DNA from: Ridgeia piscesae
Taxonomy: Eukaryota; Annelida; Polychaeta; Sabellida; Siboglinidae
Direction: 5' to 3'
DNA length: 64,000 nucleotides
NCBI GenBank assembly: GCA_025642075.2
Contig: JAODUO010000860.1
Location: 101,001-165,000 of the forward strand
The position numbers were made by a program, and so were the translations under genes. Below, piece after piece: positions 37,399 through 49,168 of the stretch; the first letter of the stretch is position 1; each line of letters starts with the position of its first letter. Under the pieces are notes generated by a model, which was given only the letters and a program-made list of their open reading frames with translations, did not search any database and was not told the DNA's origin.

Positions 37399-38148
37399 CC
37401 CGCACTGTTCCAATGGCCCAGGAATAGCCGGTCACTGGACTTTCTGGGTCCTCAACATCCCACGCCGCTGTCACAGCCGAGTAGCTGCCCCTTGACATCA
37501 CATGCACGTGCATTGGCTGGACTTGAGAACTGACTGGATCTCTCGGGTCAGTGGACAAACTACGGTGACCGTCACCGACCTCTTGTATCTGGACATTGTC
37601 CAGCAAGAAACCAGTCTTATGTCCAACAGCGCCAACTCTGATGGATGACAACGAATCAATGGCGATGAAGTAATACACATGCTTCTGCCACTCACCAGAT
37701 GTCGCTACTGTTGGCTCTACGACAAATGCAGTATGGAACCCTGGGAGTCGGATGAAACCGATTTGCTGGGAGTGGAAATGGGAAGTGTTTGGGGAGTGGA
37801 CATGGAAGGAGACGCGATACTTGTTTGTCTTCACTGTTCTCACGGTCTGCTCTATGTAACCACTGGTGATGTCAACAAAGGTCTGTTTGTCTTGAGCAAC
37901 CATCTTGCTGCTACTGGTGGTGACATTAACTCTGCCTGAGCCAGACCACTTCTGGGGAAATGCTTCCTGTGTTCCGGAAATGGGAGCGTCTTCCTCAAAG
38001 GAAGGGTTCTTCAGCAGGTTCTTTCCCAGTTTGAACTTGTGGAGAGGAAGTGGAGGTGTCGAGTCGATGACCACGCCATCAGAGCTGATGCCAGCCGACT
38101 TGAGGCCAGCTCCATTGAATGCATATACAGTCGAGTAAAGTCTGGTCC
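37399..38148 (-). CDS. FN3-like gene exon 20 with DUF642/galactose-binding-like domain
   Basis: The largest exon (750 bases). Acceptor TTTGTTGCTTGCAG before 38148 and donor GCGGG|GTGAGTAG at 37399. Phase 1 in and out. It starts with a module end (TVYAFNGAGLKSAG, SSDGVVIDSTPPLPL). A jelly-roll-like domain of about 150 residues follows: GKNLLKNPSFEE, WSGSGRVNV, SGYIEQTVRTVKTNKYRVSF, EWQKHVYYFIA and GHKTGFLLDNVQIQEV. The N(P/G)SFE opening and LLDNV(Q/K)I closing are typical of DUF642-type carbohydrate-binding folds. It ends with the next module (AAWDVEDPESPVTGYSWAIG). Binding to a glycan is only inferred. Confidence 0.9.
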
Positions 38149-38516
38149 CTGCAAGCAACAAATGTACGTGACAACATACAAGTCTGACAGTCGAGTAGAA
38201 TTGAGTCCCTGCCATAAGACAATGTACATATGAACAAACATCCAGTGGTTGTAGTGGCAGAATATTGAAATTAATATATAGTAGCAGCATTCTCTTATGT
38301 AACAAACACCTGTTATATGGCTCATGTGCTACAGTGGACACGATATTAAAATAATGTGGGTGTGGCAACTGTAAAATCAACCCCAATATAAAACAAACAT
38401 TTGCAGTCATACTTATTGTTTTACTTCCCAACATAGATCACTGTCTATACACCCACAGAGGAGATTACCAGCAGTGACAGTCAGACGGACAGACATCTGT
38501 CACAGAAAGATCTCAC

Positions 38517-38757
38517 CTGACTGGACAGGTGACATCTGACTAGTGGTCCTCGTGTGAAGTCCAACATTGTGACAAGTGACCACGTTCTGTTTCCCTGGCT
38601 GTGTACCGACACACCAGACATAGTGGTCAATGTACGACTGGTCATCACTGAAGCCTCGCCACCATGCCGACACCGTCCGGTTGTCTCGACTGTAGTCCTG
38701 GTCAGTGAGACTGCGGCCATCCCAGACTTGACCGGTCACTGGCGGTGTCATGTCCAC
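38517..38757 (-). CDS. FN3-like gene exon 19
   Basis: Acceptor ATCTTTCTCCAG before 38757 and donor AGTCAG|GTGAGATC at 38517. Phase 0 in, 1 out. Encodes VDMTPPVTGQVWDG, AWWRGFSDDQSYIDHYVWCVG and CHNVGLHTRTTSQM: a textbook module front with TPP..G.VWDG, WRGF.D..S.I..Y.W..G. Confidence 0.92.
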
Positions 38758-38799
38758 CTGGAGAAAGATGACACTTGGACACACATTGACCACGTATGT

Positions 38800-39035
38800 C
38801 ATACACTGACCAATACAAATACTGACCCGTACAGACACACACTGACCAGTGTATACACACTGACCAGTGCCAACACACTGACCAGTGCATACACACTGAC
38901 CAGCGCAAACACACACTGACCAATGCAGACAAACACTGACCAATGCAGACATACACTAACCACTGCATACACACTGAAAACTGCATACACATTGACCAGT
39001 GCAAACAAACACTGACCAGTGGATATCCATATGCA
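38800..39035. repeat. short minisatellite of about 16 bases in the exon 18-19 intron
   Basis: About 14 impure units of ACACACTGACCAGTGC. It lies about 40 bases from exon 19 but does not obviously copy its acceptor. Confidence 0.85.
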
Positions 39036-39124
39036 TGCACACATAGTATGTCGGTGAAACTGAAAATAATACACTATTGCATACTAATATTTCAACTTGT
39101 TCATACTTATTATGTTCCAAGTAC

Positions 39125-39558
39125 CTTGAAGCCATCTGAGTACGCCGCCTTGAACAAGCCAGCCTCGTTATAGGCAACCACTGTGCTGTAGTAGACGTCA
39201 TTTGTGTCAAGTGACAGTCCACCAAGTGTCGTCAGTGGTGCTGACAATGTCAACTCTTTCTCAGCTGTGTCCCGCCCTCCAAGTGTCTTGCTGACAGAGA
39301 CGATGTAGCGTTGAATGGAGGCCTGAGAGTCTCTGAAGACACCACGCCATGACACGGTCACACTGGAGGCTGACGTCTGGAAGTCTACGTCTTTGTGTGC
39401 TGAGCCACTCTGTAGTTCTGTCACCTTGGCAGCCCGTGACAACTCTGGTGAACTTGAGTCTGTCTCTAGACCGTCCGTCGTGTATACGGCGTAGGTGTTG
39501 GCATCATACCAAGCCCGCACGTACACCACGTACTTGAGGTGGGGCACCAGAACCACAC
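39125..39558 (-). CDS. FN3-like gene exon 18
   Basis: Acceptor GTGTACTTTGTAG before 39558 and donor TTCAAG|GTACTTGG at 39125. Phase 1 in, 0 out. Encodes YVVYVRAWYDANTYAVYTTDG, VTVSWRGVFRDSQASIQRY, TTLGGLSLDTNDVYYSTVVA and NEAGLFKAAYSDGFK, one nearly complete module and the end of the previous one. Confidence 0.92.
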
Positions 39559-39689
39559 CTACAAAGTACACCTTTAGGTATAACATATGTACCATGCCCT
39601 CACGTACACAACATATTTGTTGTTGGGCATCAGACCCACCCCAAAACACTACAGATTCATGCTATTATTTTAACTGATAACATCTCTGG

Positions 39690-42036
39690 TGTTTCTGGTG
39701 GTGTAAAAAGGTAAGTTAGATGACTGTTGTCTCACCAGCCTTGCGTGAGCTCCTGGTGGTGTATAAAAGGTAAGTTAGATGACTGTTGTCTCACCAGCCT
39801 TCAGTGAGCTCCTGGTGGTGTATAAAAGGTAAGTTAGATGACTGTTGTCTCACCAGCCTTCAGTGAGCTCCTGGTGGTGTATAAAAGGTAAGTTAGATGA
39901 CTGTTGTCTCACCAGCCTTGCGTGAGCTCCTGGTGGTGTATAAAAGGTAAGTTAGATGACTGTTGTCTCACCAGCCTTGCGTGAGCTCCGGTTGGTGTAT
40001 AAAAGGTAAGTTAGATGACTGTTGTCTCACCTGCTTTCAGTGAGCTCCTGGTGGTGTATAAAAGGTAAGTTAGATGACTGTTGTCTCACCAGCCTTCAGT
40101 GAGCTCCTGGTGGTGTATAAAAGGTAAGTTAGATGACTGTTGTCTCACCAGCCTTGCGTGAGCTCCTGGTGGTGTATAAAAGGTAAGTTAGATGACTGTT
40201 GTCTCACCAGCCTTCAGTGAGCTCCTGGTGGTGTATAAAAGGTAAGTTAGATGACTGTTGTCTCACCAGCCTTGCGTGAGCTCCTGGTGGTGTATAAAAG
40301 GTAAGTTAGATGACTGTTGTCTCACCAGCCTTCGTGAGCTCCTGGTGGTGTATAAAAGGTAAGTTAGATGACTGTTGTCTCACCAGCCTTCAGTGAGCTC
40401 CTGGTGGTGTATAAAAGGTAAGTTAGATGACTGTTGTCTCACCAGCCTTCAGTGAGCTCCTGGTGGTGTATAAAAGGTAAGTTAGATGACTGTTGTCTCA
40501 CCAGCCTTCAGTGAGCTCCTGGTGGTGTATAAAAGGTAAGTTAGATGACTGTTGTCTCACCAGCCTTCAGTGAGCTCCTGGTGGTGTATAAAAGGTAAGT
40601 TAGATGACTGTTGTCTCACCAGCCTTCAGTGAGCTCCTGGTGGTGTATAAAAGGTAAGTTAGATGACTGTTGTCTCACCAGCCTTCAGTGAGCTCCTGGT
40701 GGTGTATAAAAGGTAAGTTAGATGACTGTTGTCTCACCAGCCTTCGTGAGCTCCGGGTGGTGTATAAAAGGTAAGTTAGAGTACTGTTGTCTCACCAGCC
40801 TTCAGTGAGCTCCTGGTGGTGTATAAAAGGTAAGTTAGTGACTGTTGTCTCACCAGCCTTCAGTGAGCTCCTGGTGGTGTATAAAAGGTAAGTTAGATGA
40901 CTGTTGTCTCACCAGCCTTCAGTGAGCTCCTGGTGGTGTATAAAAGGTAAGTTAGATGACTGTTGTCTCACCAGCCTTGCGTGAGCTCCTGGTTGGTGTA
41001 TAAAAGGTAAGTTAGATGACTGTTGTCTCACCAGCCTTCAGTGAGCTCCTGGTGGTGTATAAAAGGTAAGTTAGGTGACTGTTGTCTCACCAGCCTTGCG
41101 TGAGCTCCTGGTGGTGTATAAAAGGTAAGTTAGATGACTGTTGTCCTCACCAGCCTTGCGTGAGCTCCTGGTGGTGTATAAAAGGTAAGTTAGATGACTG
41201 TTGTCTCACCAGCCTTGCGTGAGCTCCTGGTGGTGTATAAAAGGTAAGTTAGATGACTGTTGTCCCACCAGCCTTGCGTGAGCTCCTGGTGGTGTATAAA
41301 AGGTAAGTTAGATGACTGTTGTCTCACCAGCCTTGCGTGAGCTCCTGGTGGTGTACAAAAGGTAAGTTAGATGACTGTTGTCTCACCAGCCTTCAGTGAG
41401 CTCCTGGTGGTGTATAAAAGGTAAGTTAGATGACTGTTGTCTCACCAGCCTTGCGTGAGCTCCTGGTGGTGTATAAAAGGTAAGTTAGATGACTGTTGTC
41501 CTCACCAGCCTTGCGTGAGCTCCTGGTGGTGTATAAAAGGTAAGTTAGATGACTGTTGTCTCACCAGCCTTGCGTGAGCTCCTGGTGGTGTATAAAAGGT
41601 AAGTTAGATGACTGTTGTCTCACCAGCCTTGCGTGAGCTCCTGGTGGTGTACAAAAGGTAAGTTAGATGACTGTTGTCTCACCAGCCTTCAGTGAGCTCC
41701 TGGTGGTGTATAAAAGGTAAGTTAGATGACTGTTGTCTCACCAGCCTTGCGTGAGCTCCTGGTGGTGTATAAAAGGTAAGTTAGATGACTGTTGTCTCAC
41801 CAGCCTTCAGTGAGCTCCGGGTGGTGTACAAAAGGTAAGTTAGATGACTGTTGTCTCACCAGCCTTGCGTGAGCTCCTGGTGGTGTACAAAAGGTAAGTT
41901 AGATGACTGTTGTCTCACCAGTCTTCAGTGAGCTCCTGGTGGTGTATAAAAGGTAAGTTAGATGACTGTTGTCTCACCAGCCTTCAGTGAGCTCCTGGTG
42001 GTGTATAAAAGGTAAGTTAGATGACTGTTGTCTCAC
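39690..42036. repeat. 59-base minisatellite, about 40 copies, grown from the donor junction of exon 17
   Basis: On the minus strand every unit holds CACCACCAGGAGCTCACG and CAAGGCTG|GTGAGAC, that is the last 25-30 bases of exon 17 with its intact 5' splice site, plus CAACAGTCATCTAACTTACC. The array abuts exon 17 at 42037. Units alternate CTTGCGTGAG and CTTCAGTGAG subtypes. On the plus strand each unit reads TATAAAAGGTAAGT. Confidence 0.97.
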
Positions 42037-42324
42037 CAGCCTTGCGTGAGCTCCTGGTGGTGTACAAGGCCATGTCGCTGTCTCCTGTCTCTCTCCACAG
42101 TGGCTCCCTCAACACGTCCAGGAGACGGCCGCCCATCGACTCGCCCGCCACTCCCACGCTCCACTCATACCACACAGGGGCTCTGTCTGATGTCACCACG
42201 GCCCGCCAGGTGGCAGCAAGGGCACATTGAGATCGCGTGAAGTCTATGTCTTGTGTGTTTGATTCTGGAGTGACGGTGTAATCCTCAATGTCGTAGACAG
42301 ACACTGGTTGGTAACCAGATTTAC
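42037..42324 (-). CDS. FN3-like gene exon 17
   Basis: Acceptor CTTGTTCACAG before 42324 and donor GGCTG|GTGAGAC at 42037. Phase 1 in and out. Encodes KSGYQPVSVYDIEDYTVTPE, CALAATWRAVVTSDRAPVWYE, WSVGVAGESMGG and YTTRSSRKAG. Both of its borders have seeded minisatellites (59 bases at the donor, 57 bases at the acceptor). Confidence 0.9.
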
Positions 42325-42610
42325 CTGTGAACAAGTGTCGTCAACATGATATCAGAGAGAGACACTTCTAACAGCCATGTTTACCTGTTAACAAGTATCA
42401 ACATGATATCACAGACTGACACTTCTAACAGCCACGTTTACCTGTGAACAAGTGTCAACATGATATCACAGACAGACACTTCTAACAGCCATGTTTACCT
42501 GTGAACAAGTGTCAACATGATATCACAGACTGACACTTCCAACGGCCATGTTTACCTGTGAACAAGTGTCAACATGATATCACAGATGGACACTTCTAGT
42601 ACCCAGGTTT
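42325..42610. repeat. 57-base minisatellite, about five copies, grown from the acceptor of exon 17
   Basis: Each unit on the plus strand contains TTTACCTGTGAACAAGTGTC, the reverse complement of the exon 17 acceptor (TTCACAG|GTAAA) and its first bases, followed by AACATGATATCACAGAC. Copies decay away from the exon. Confidence 0.9.
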
Positions 42611-42738
42611 ACTTGTGAGAAACTGCGAACATGAGATCATAGACAAACATTACTAGCATCCACATGTACTTTTATATTTACATTTGTTACTAATGGTAAA
42701 CTAGGGAACATGTTGTTAGTAAAGATAAGCTAGAGAAC

Positions 42739-42916
42739 CTTTGACATTGACACAGCTACTATTTGATTCACAGGTGAGTTGTCCATGCGGGGCGCAGGTG
42801 CAGTGTCCCTCGCAGGTGACAGGCTGACACCGGCGCACCAAGGCGAGTGTGCCGACCACAGACTGCGATGGCACGGCCGTGAAGGTGCCGTGGAGACGAC
42901 TGCTCATGAGTCCCAC
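42739..42916 (-). CDS. FN3-like gene exon 16 (Cys-rich insert)
   Basis: Acceptor TCTGTCTCAG before 42916 and donor TCAAAG|GTTCTC at 42739. Phase 0 in, 1 out. Encodes VGLMSSRLHGTFTAVPSQS then LVRRCQPVTCEGHCTCAPHG and QLTCESNSSC: six or seven cysteines in a compact segment, EGF-like in spacing but not a clear EGF. Probably a disulphide-bonded linker between modules. Confidence 0.9.
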
Positions 42917-43207
42917 CTGAGACAGATGGAGACAGGACGACTGATCAAAGACTCACCTCAGACAGGCAGACACTTCTGCTAAAGCTGTTCCAGAAACCTT
43001 TATTCGAAACCTTACTCTACATTAGTGGTTCTCAATTCTAGTGTAAACAGGTCCCTATCACTGTATCATTTGCTACAGAAAAATAATCATGACTGTCCAG
43101 ATGAATACTTTAAAGACATTATTGAGAACAATATTACAAATGCAACAAATAAAATAAGCTCCAGTAAACAGTAGTGGGTAGTTCCACATTCCCCCAAAAA
43201 GACACAC

Positions 43208-43351
43208 CTGGTTAACTGCCCATATTGAGATGTACAGTTGTTGGTTATGTTGAATGGCCAACTTGACAGAAACATTTGCTTTCTGGATGTATCCCTCGTC
43301 GCTATGGAGATCAGTGGTGGTGTGTGAGATCACCACAGGAGAGTCTCCAGG
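43208..43351 (-). CDS. FN3-like gene exon 15
   Basis: Acceptor TGTTGTTATAG before 43351 and donor AACCAG|GTGTGTC at 43208. Phase 0 in and out. Encodes PGDSPVVISHTTTDL, YIQKANVSVKLAIQHNQQLY and ISIWAVNQ. Continues into VGL of exon 16 to complete the (V)NQVGL signature. Confidence 0.88.
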
Positions 43352-43613
43352 CTATAACAACAGAAATATATCAATAAAGGTTCTCATTAGTTCTAGTCAT
43401 ATACATTACCAACTATGTTTGTAATACTGACAATCATTTGTCCCTGTAATGATAACAGACCAATGTAAAACATCAGGCACACGCATAAATAATTGTGTAA
43501 ATATAAAGTAGTGTCAGCAATATCTGGGAGTGAAACTATTTTGATGCTGTCAACATTTGTTTGTTCCTGTAACACAGAAGACAGTAAATACATCTTAGTG
43601 GGTGGCCACTCAC

Positions 43614-43671
43614 CAACATGTCTGACGATGCCATTGTCGCTCCGACAGTGACATAGTAAGTTGTGACGTCA
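43614..43671 (-). CDS. FN3-like gene exon 14 (acceptor uncertain)
   Basis: Donor GTTG|GTGAGTGG at 43614. The best acceptor is the pyrimidine-rich TTGCTTCTCTGACGCACACAG before 43671. Encodes DVTTYYVTVGATMASSDML, the YYVTV core of a module, and leaves in phase 0 as exon 15 requires. Entry phase would be 2, while exon 13 leaves in phase 0, so an indel, another acceptor or a missed small exon must be involved. The frame is open further upstream to about 43722. Confidence 0.55.
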
Positions 43672-43739
43672 CTGTGTGCGTCAGAGAAGCAACAGAGTCC
43701 AGTGTCTTCATCGCAATAAGTGGTCGTGTTTCATGTCTG

Positions 43740-44200
43740 TCATCCAAGCAGGTCAGCAGTGTTTATGGTCAACGTGTAACAACATTGATGATGTCTGTCA
43801 TCCACTAAAAAAGTTTTGTTGTCAACCTAAACACGTAGCAGTGTTTATGTTGTCAACCTACAGGTAACAACATTATGTATGTCTTCATCTAACTAAGTAA
43901 TGATGTTTATGTTGTCAACCTAAACAAGTAGCAATGTTTATGTTGTCAACATAAAGTAACAATTTTATGTTGTCAACCACTAAGTAACAATGTTTATGTT
44001 GTCAATCTACACAAGTAACAATGTTTATGTTGTCAACATAAAGTAACAATGTCTGTTGTCAACCTACACTAAGTAACGTTAGTACTGTCTGTTAGTTGTC
44101 AACTTAAAGTAACAAAGTTGTGTTGTCAATCTACACAAGTAACAATGTTTATGTTGTCAACTTAAACTAATAATGTTTGTGTTGCCTAATTATGTTTGTG
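43740..44200. repeat. degenerate repeats of about 35 bases
   Basis: AACAATGTTTATGTTGTCAA and related words recur about ten times with many indels in the intron between exons 13 and 14. No link to an exon border was seen. Confidence 0.75.
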
Positions 44201-44579
44201 ACACAGGTGTTAGCAGTTTTTATGTACCTCCCAATAAAAACGTAGCATGACAATTCTGTGGAGACCACTAGTCTAAGATGCCTTATTGTAGGACTTAGTA
44301 ACAGAGTCTGGTGTTGCAACTTGACACCTTAGGCGTATAAGTCTCTCCATGGCCAATACTACTTGTGACACGTAGCATGTTTGATGGCGTCAACTTAAAC
44401 AGCGGATACAACGGCTATGTTAAAATTGTTGACTCTAACTCTATACAAGTGAGACATGTTAAAGATTTCTACTTTTACAGTTGACAGCTGTTGATATGGG
44501 TAACCTGACATAGCATCATTTAATGATTCACTGAAGTACTAACAGTAATAGCATTAGTGGATGATCAACCTGCTACATG
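44201..44579. other. unique intron sequence
   Basis: No exon or repeat recognised between the degenerate repeats and the 37-base array. Confidence 0.5.
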
Positions 44580-47140
44580 TTAAATGGATGGAGTCTAACC
44601 TTGACAGTAGGCATGTTAAGATGGATGGAGTCTAACTTGACAGTAGGCATGTTAAGATGGATGGAGTCTAACCTTGATAGTAGGCATGTTAAGATGGATG
44701 GAGTCTAACCTTGACAGTAGGCATGTTAAGATGGATGGAGTCTAACCTTGACAGTAGGCATGTTAAGATGGATGGAGTCTAACCTTGACAGTAGGCATGT
44801 TAAGATGGATGGAGTCTAACTTGACAGTAGGCATGTTAAGATGGATGGAGTCTAACCTTGACAGTAGGCATGTTAAGATGGATGGAGTCTAACTTGACAG
44901 TAGGCATGTTAAGATGGATGGAGTCTAACCTTGACAGTAGGCATGTTAAGATGGATGGAGTCTAACCTTGACAGTAGGCATGTTAAGATGGATGGAGTCT
45001 AACTTGACAGTAGGCATGTTAAGATGGATGGAGTCTAACCTTGACAGTAGGCATGTTAAGATGGATGGAGTCTAACCTTGACAGTAGGCATGTTAAGATG
45101 GATGGAGTCTAACCTTGACAGTAGGCATGTTAAGATGGATGGAGTCTAACCTTGACAGTAGGCATGTTAAGATGGATGGAGTCTAACTTGACAGTAGGCT
45201 TGTTATGATGGATGGAGTCTAACCTTGACAGTAGGCATGTTAAGATGGATGGAGTCTAACTTGACAGTAGGCATGTTAAGATGGATGGAGTCTAACCTTG
45301 ACAGTAGGCATGTTAAGATGGATGGAGTCTAACCTTGACAGTAGGCATGTTAAGATGGATGGAGTCTAACCTTGACAGTAGGCATGTTAAGATGGATGGA
45401 GTCTAACCTTGACAGTAGGCATGTTAAGATGGATGGAGTCTAACCTTGACAGTAGGCATGTTAAGATGGATGGAGTCTAACCTTGACAGTAGGCATGTTA
45501 AGATGGATGGAGTCTAACCTTGACAGTAGGCATGTTAAGATGGATGGAGTCTAACCTTGACAGTAGGCATGTTAATGATGGATGGAGTCTAACCTTGACA
45601 GTAGGCATGTTAAGATGGATGGAGTCTAACCTTGACAGTAGGCATGTTAAGATGGATGGAGTCTAACCTTGACAGTAGGCATGTTAAGATGGATGGAGTC
45701 TAACTTGACAGTAGGCATGTTAAGATGGATGGAGTCTAACCTTGACAGTAGGCATGTTAAGATGGATGGAGTCTAACATTGACAGTAGGCATGTTAAGAG
45801 TGGATGGAGTCTAACCTTGACAGTAGGCATGTTAAGATGGATGGAGTCTAACCTTGACAGTAGGCATGTTAAGATGGATGGAGTCTAACCTTGACAGTAG
45901 GCATGTTAAGATGGATGGAGTCTAACTTGACAGTAGGCATGTTAAGATGGATGGAGTCTAACCTTGACAGTAGGCATGTTAAGATGGATGGAGTCTAACC
46001 TTGACAGTAGGCATGTTAAGATGGATGGAGTCTAACCTTGACAGTAGGCATGTTAAGATGGATGGAGTCTAACCTTGACAGTAGGCATGTTAAGATGGAT
46101 GGAGTCTAACCTTGACAGTAGGCATGTTAAGATGGATGGAGTCTAACCTTGACAGTAGGCATGTTAAGAGGATGGAGTCTAACCTTGAGTAGGCATGTTA
46201 AGATGGATGGAGTCTAACCTTGACAGTAGGCATGTTAAGATGGATGGAGTCTAACTTTGACAGTAGGCATGTTAAGATGGATGGAGTCTAACCTTGACAG
46301 TAGGCATATTAAGATGGATGGAGTCTAACCTTGACAGTAGGCATATTAAGATGGATGGAGTCTAACCTTGACAGTAGGCATGTTAAGATGGATGGAGTCT
46401 AACTTTGACAGTAGGCATGTTAAGATGGATGGAGTCTAACCTTGACAGTAGGCATATTAAGATGGATGGAGTCTAACTTGACAGTAGGCATATTAAGATG
46501 GATGGAGTCTAACTTTGACAGTAGGCATATTAAGATGGATGGAGTCTAACTTTGACAGTAGGCATGTTAAGATGGATGGAGTCTAACCTTGACAGTAGGC
46601 ATGTTAAGATGGATGGAGTCTAACCTTGACAGTAGGCATGTTAAGATGGATGGAGTCTAACCTTGACAGTAGGCATGTTAAGATGGATGGAGTCTAACCT
46701 TGACAGTAGGCATGTTAAGATGGATGGAGTCTAACCTTGACAGTAGGCATGTTAAGATGGATGGAGTCTAACCTTGACAGTAGGCATGTTAAGATGGATG
46801 GAGTCTAACCTTGACAGTAGGCATGTTAAGAGGGATGGAGTCTAACCTTGACAGTAGGCATGTTAAGATGGATGGAGTCTAACCTTGACAGTAGGCATGT
46901 TAAGAGGGATGGAGTCTAACTTGACAGTAGGCATGTTAAGAGGGATGGAGTCTAACCTTGATAGTAGGCATGTTAAGATGGATGGAGTCTAACCTTGACA
47001 GTAGGCATGTTAAGATGGATGGAGTCTAACCTTGATTGTCTGCATGGTAAAAGGGATGGAGTCTAACCTTGATTGTCTGCATGGTAAAAGGGATGGAGTC
47101 TAACCTTGATTGTCTGCATGGTAAAATGGATGGAGTGTTA
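44580..47140. repeat. 37-base minisatellite, about 66 copies, grown from the donor junction of exon 13
   Basis: On the minus strand the unit is AACATGCCTACTGTCAAG|GTTAGACTCCATC. The exon 13 end is AATGTGCCAGCAGTCAAG|GTAAGACGCCATC. So the unit is the exon end plus donor, diverged, with the donor changed from GTAAGA to GTTAGA in nearly all copies. Copies degrade toward the exon from about 47030 to 47290, so the link is through intermediates. Confidence 0.9.
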
Positions 47141-47293
47141 TCTTTACTATAGGCATATTAAGATGGATGCATTTTTACTTTGACTGTAGGCAAGTTAAGA
47201 TGATGTAATGTATTATTACCAAAACAGCAATCATGTTATATTAGATGGGGTCCTACCTTAATTATAGGCTGATTATATTAGATGGCGTCTTAC

Positions 47294-47413
47294 CTTGACT
47301 GCTGGCACATTATGCTGGATGGAGTCCCGTGTGGTCAGAGACACAAACTGTTCCACTATGGAACTCTCAGGATCTGACATCTTCCATTGGACACTGAGTG
47401 ATGACAGCCACAC
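47294..47413 (-). CDS. FN3-like gene exon 13
   Basis: Acceptor ACCTTGTGTAG before 47413 and donor TCAAG|GTAAGACG at 47294. Phase 0 in and out, exactly 40 codons. Encodes VWLSSLSVQWKMSDPESSI and VEQFVSLTTRDSIQHNVPAVK, the QWxxxDPESxI strand of a module. Both borders carry large minisatellites. Confidence 0.9.
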
Positions 47414-48892
47414 CTACACAAGGTAAACATTACACACTTAGTGATGACAGCCACACCTACACAAGGTAAACATTACACACTTAGTGATGACAGCCACACC
47501 TACACAAGGTAACATTACACACTTAGTGATGACAGCCACACCTACACAAGGTAAACATTACACACTTAGTGATGACAGCCACACCTACACAAGGTAAACA
47601 TTACACACTTAGTGATGACAGCCACACCTACACAAGGTAAACATTACACACTTAGTGATGACAGCCACACCTACACAAGGTAAACATTACACACTTAGTG
47701 ATGACAGCCACACCTACACAAGGTAAACATTACACACTTAGTGATGACAGCCACACCTACACAAGGTAAACATTACACACTTAGTGATGACAGCCACACC
47801 TACACAAGGTAAACATTACACACTTAGTGATGACAGCCACACCTACACAAGGTAAACATTACACACTGAGTGATGACAGCCACACCTACACAAGGTAAAC
47901 ATTACACACTTAGTGATGACAGCCACACCTACACAAGGTAAACATTACACACTGAGTGATGACAGCCACACCTACACAAGGTAAACATGTCACACTGAGT
48001 GATGACAGCCACACCTACACAAGGTAAACATGTCACACTTAGTGATGACAGCCACACCTACACAAGGTAAACATTACACACTTAGTGATGACAGCCACAC
48101 CTACACAAGGTAAACATTACACACTTAGTGATGACAGCCACACCTACACAAGGTAAACATTACACACTTAGTGATGACAGCCACACCTACACAAGGTAAA
48201 CATTACACACTTAGTGATGACAGCCACACCTACACAAGGTAAACATTACACACTTAGTGATGACAGCCACACCTACACAAGGTAAACATGTCACACTTAG
48301 TGATGACAGCCACACCTACACAAGGTAACATTCACACTTAGTGATGACAGCCACACTACCAGGTAACATACACTGAGTGATGACAGCCACACCTACACAA
48401 GGTAAACATTACACACTTAGTGATGACAGCCACACCTACACAAGGTAAACATTACACACTTAGTGATGACAGCCACACCTACACAAGGTAAACATTACAC
48501 ACTTAGTGATGACAGCCACACCTACACAAGGTAAACATGTCACACTGAGTGATGACAGCCACACCTACACAAAGTAAACATGTCACACTTAGTGATGACA
48601 GCCACACCTACACAAGGTAAACATTACACACTTAGTGATGACAGCCACACCTACACAAGGTAAACATTACACACTTAGTGATGACAGCCACACCTACACA
48701 AGGTAAACATGTCACACTTAGTGATGACAGCCACACCTACACAAGGTAAACATTACACACTTAGTGATGACAGCCACACCTACACAAGGTAAACATTACA
48801 CACTTAAGTGATGACAGCCACACCTACACAAGGTAAACATTACACACTTAGTGATGACAGCCACACCTACACAAGGTAAACATGTCAACTGA
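47414..48892. repeat. 43-base minisatellite, about 34 copies, grown from the acceptor of exon 13
   Basis: On the minus strand each unit holds CCTTGTGTAG|GTGTGGCTG then TCATCACTAAGTGTGTAATG, that is the functional 3' splice site and the first 20-odd bases of exon 13 followed by intron. Some units keep the exon's CACTCAGTGT exactly; most have CACTAAGTGT. The array abuts the exon. Confidence 0.96.
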
Positions 48893-49168
48893 GTGTCCAC
48901 CTATAAATCATTGTGACTGTGTCAACCGGTAAGTCTTGTTGTCAACAGCAATTATTCAGTGAATTAACCACACCCATCTTCTTCGTCAGCAGATTCAAAT
49001 ATCCAGGTAGAAAACCAAGTTTCTTGAGAGGTAAAATATGTCTATAATGTCAAACCTTGTGATAACACCCATCTGCATAAGGAAAATATATCATATTTTC
49101 TGATGACATCCATACATAAGGTAAACATGTGACATCAATGAAGTGATTGAATGAGTTGTAAATATTAC

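Noticed and set aside
44580..48892. CRISPR array
   Set aside because: Direct repeats lack unique spacers and units are exon-junction copies in an animal gene.
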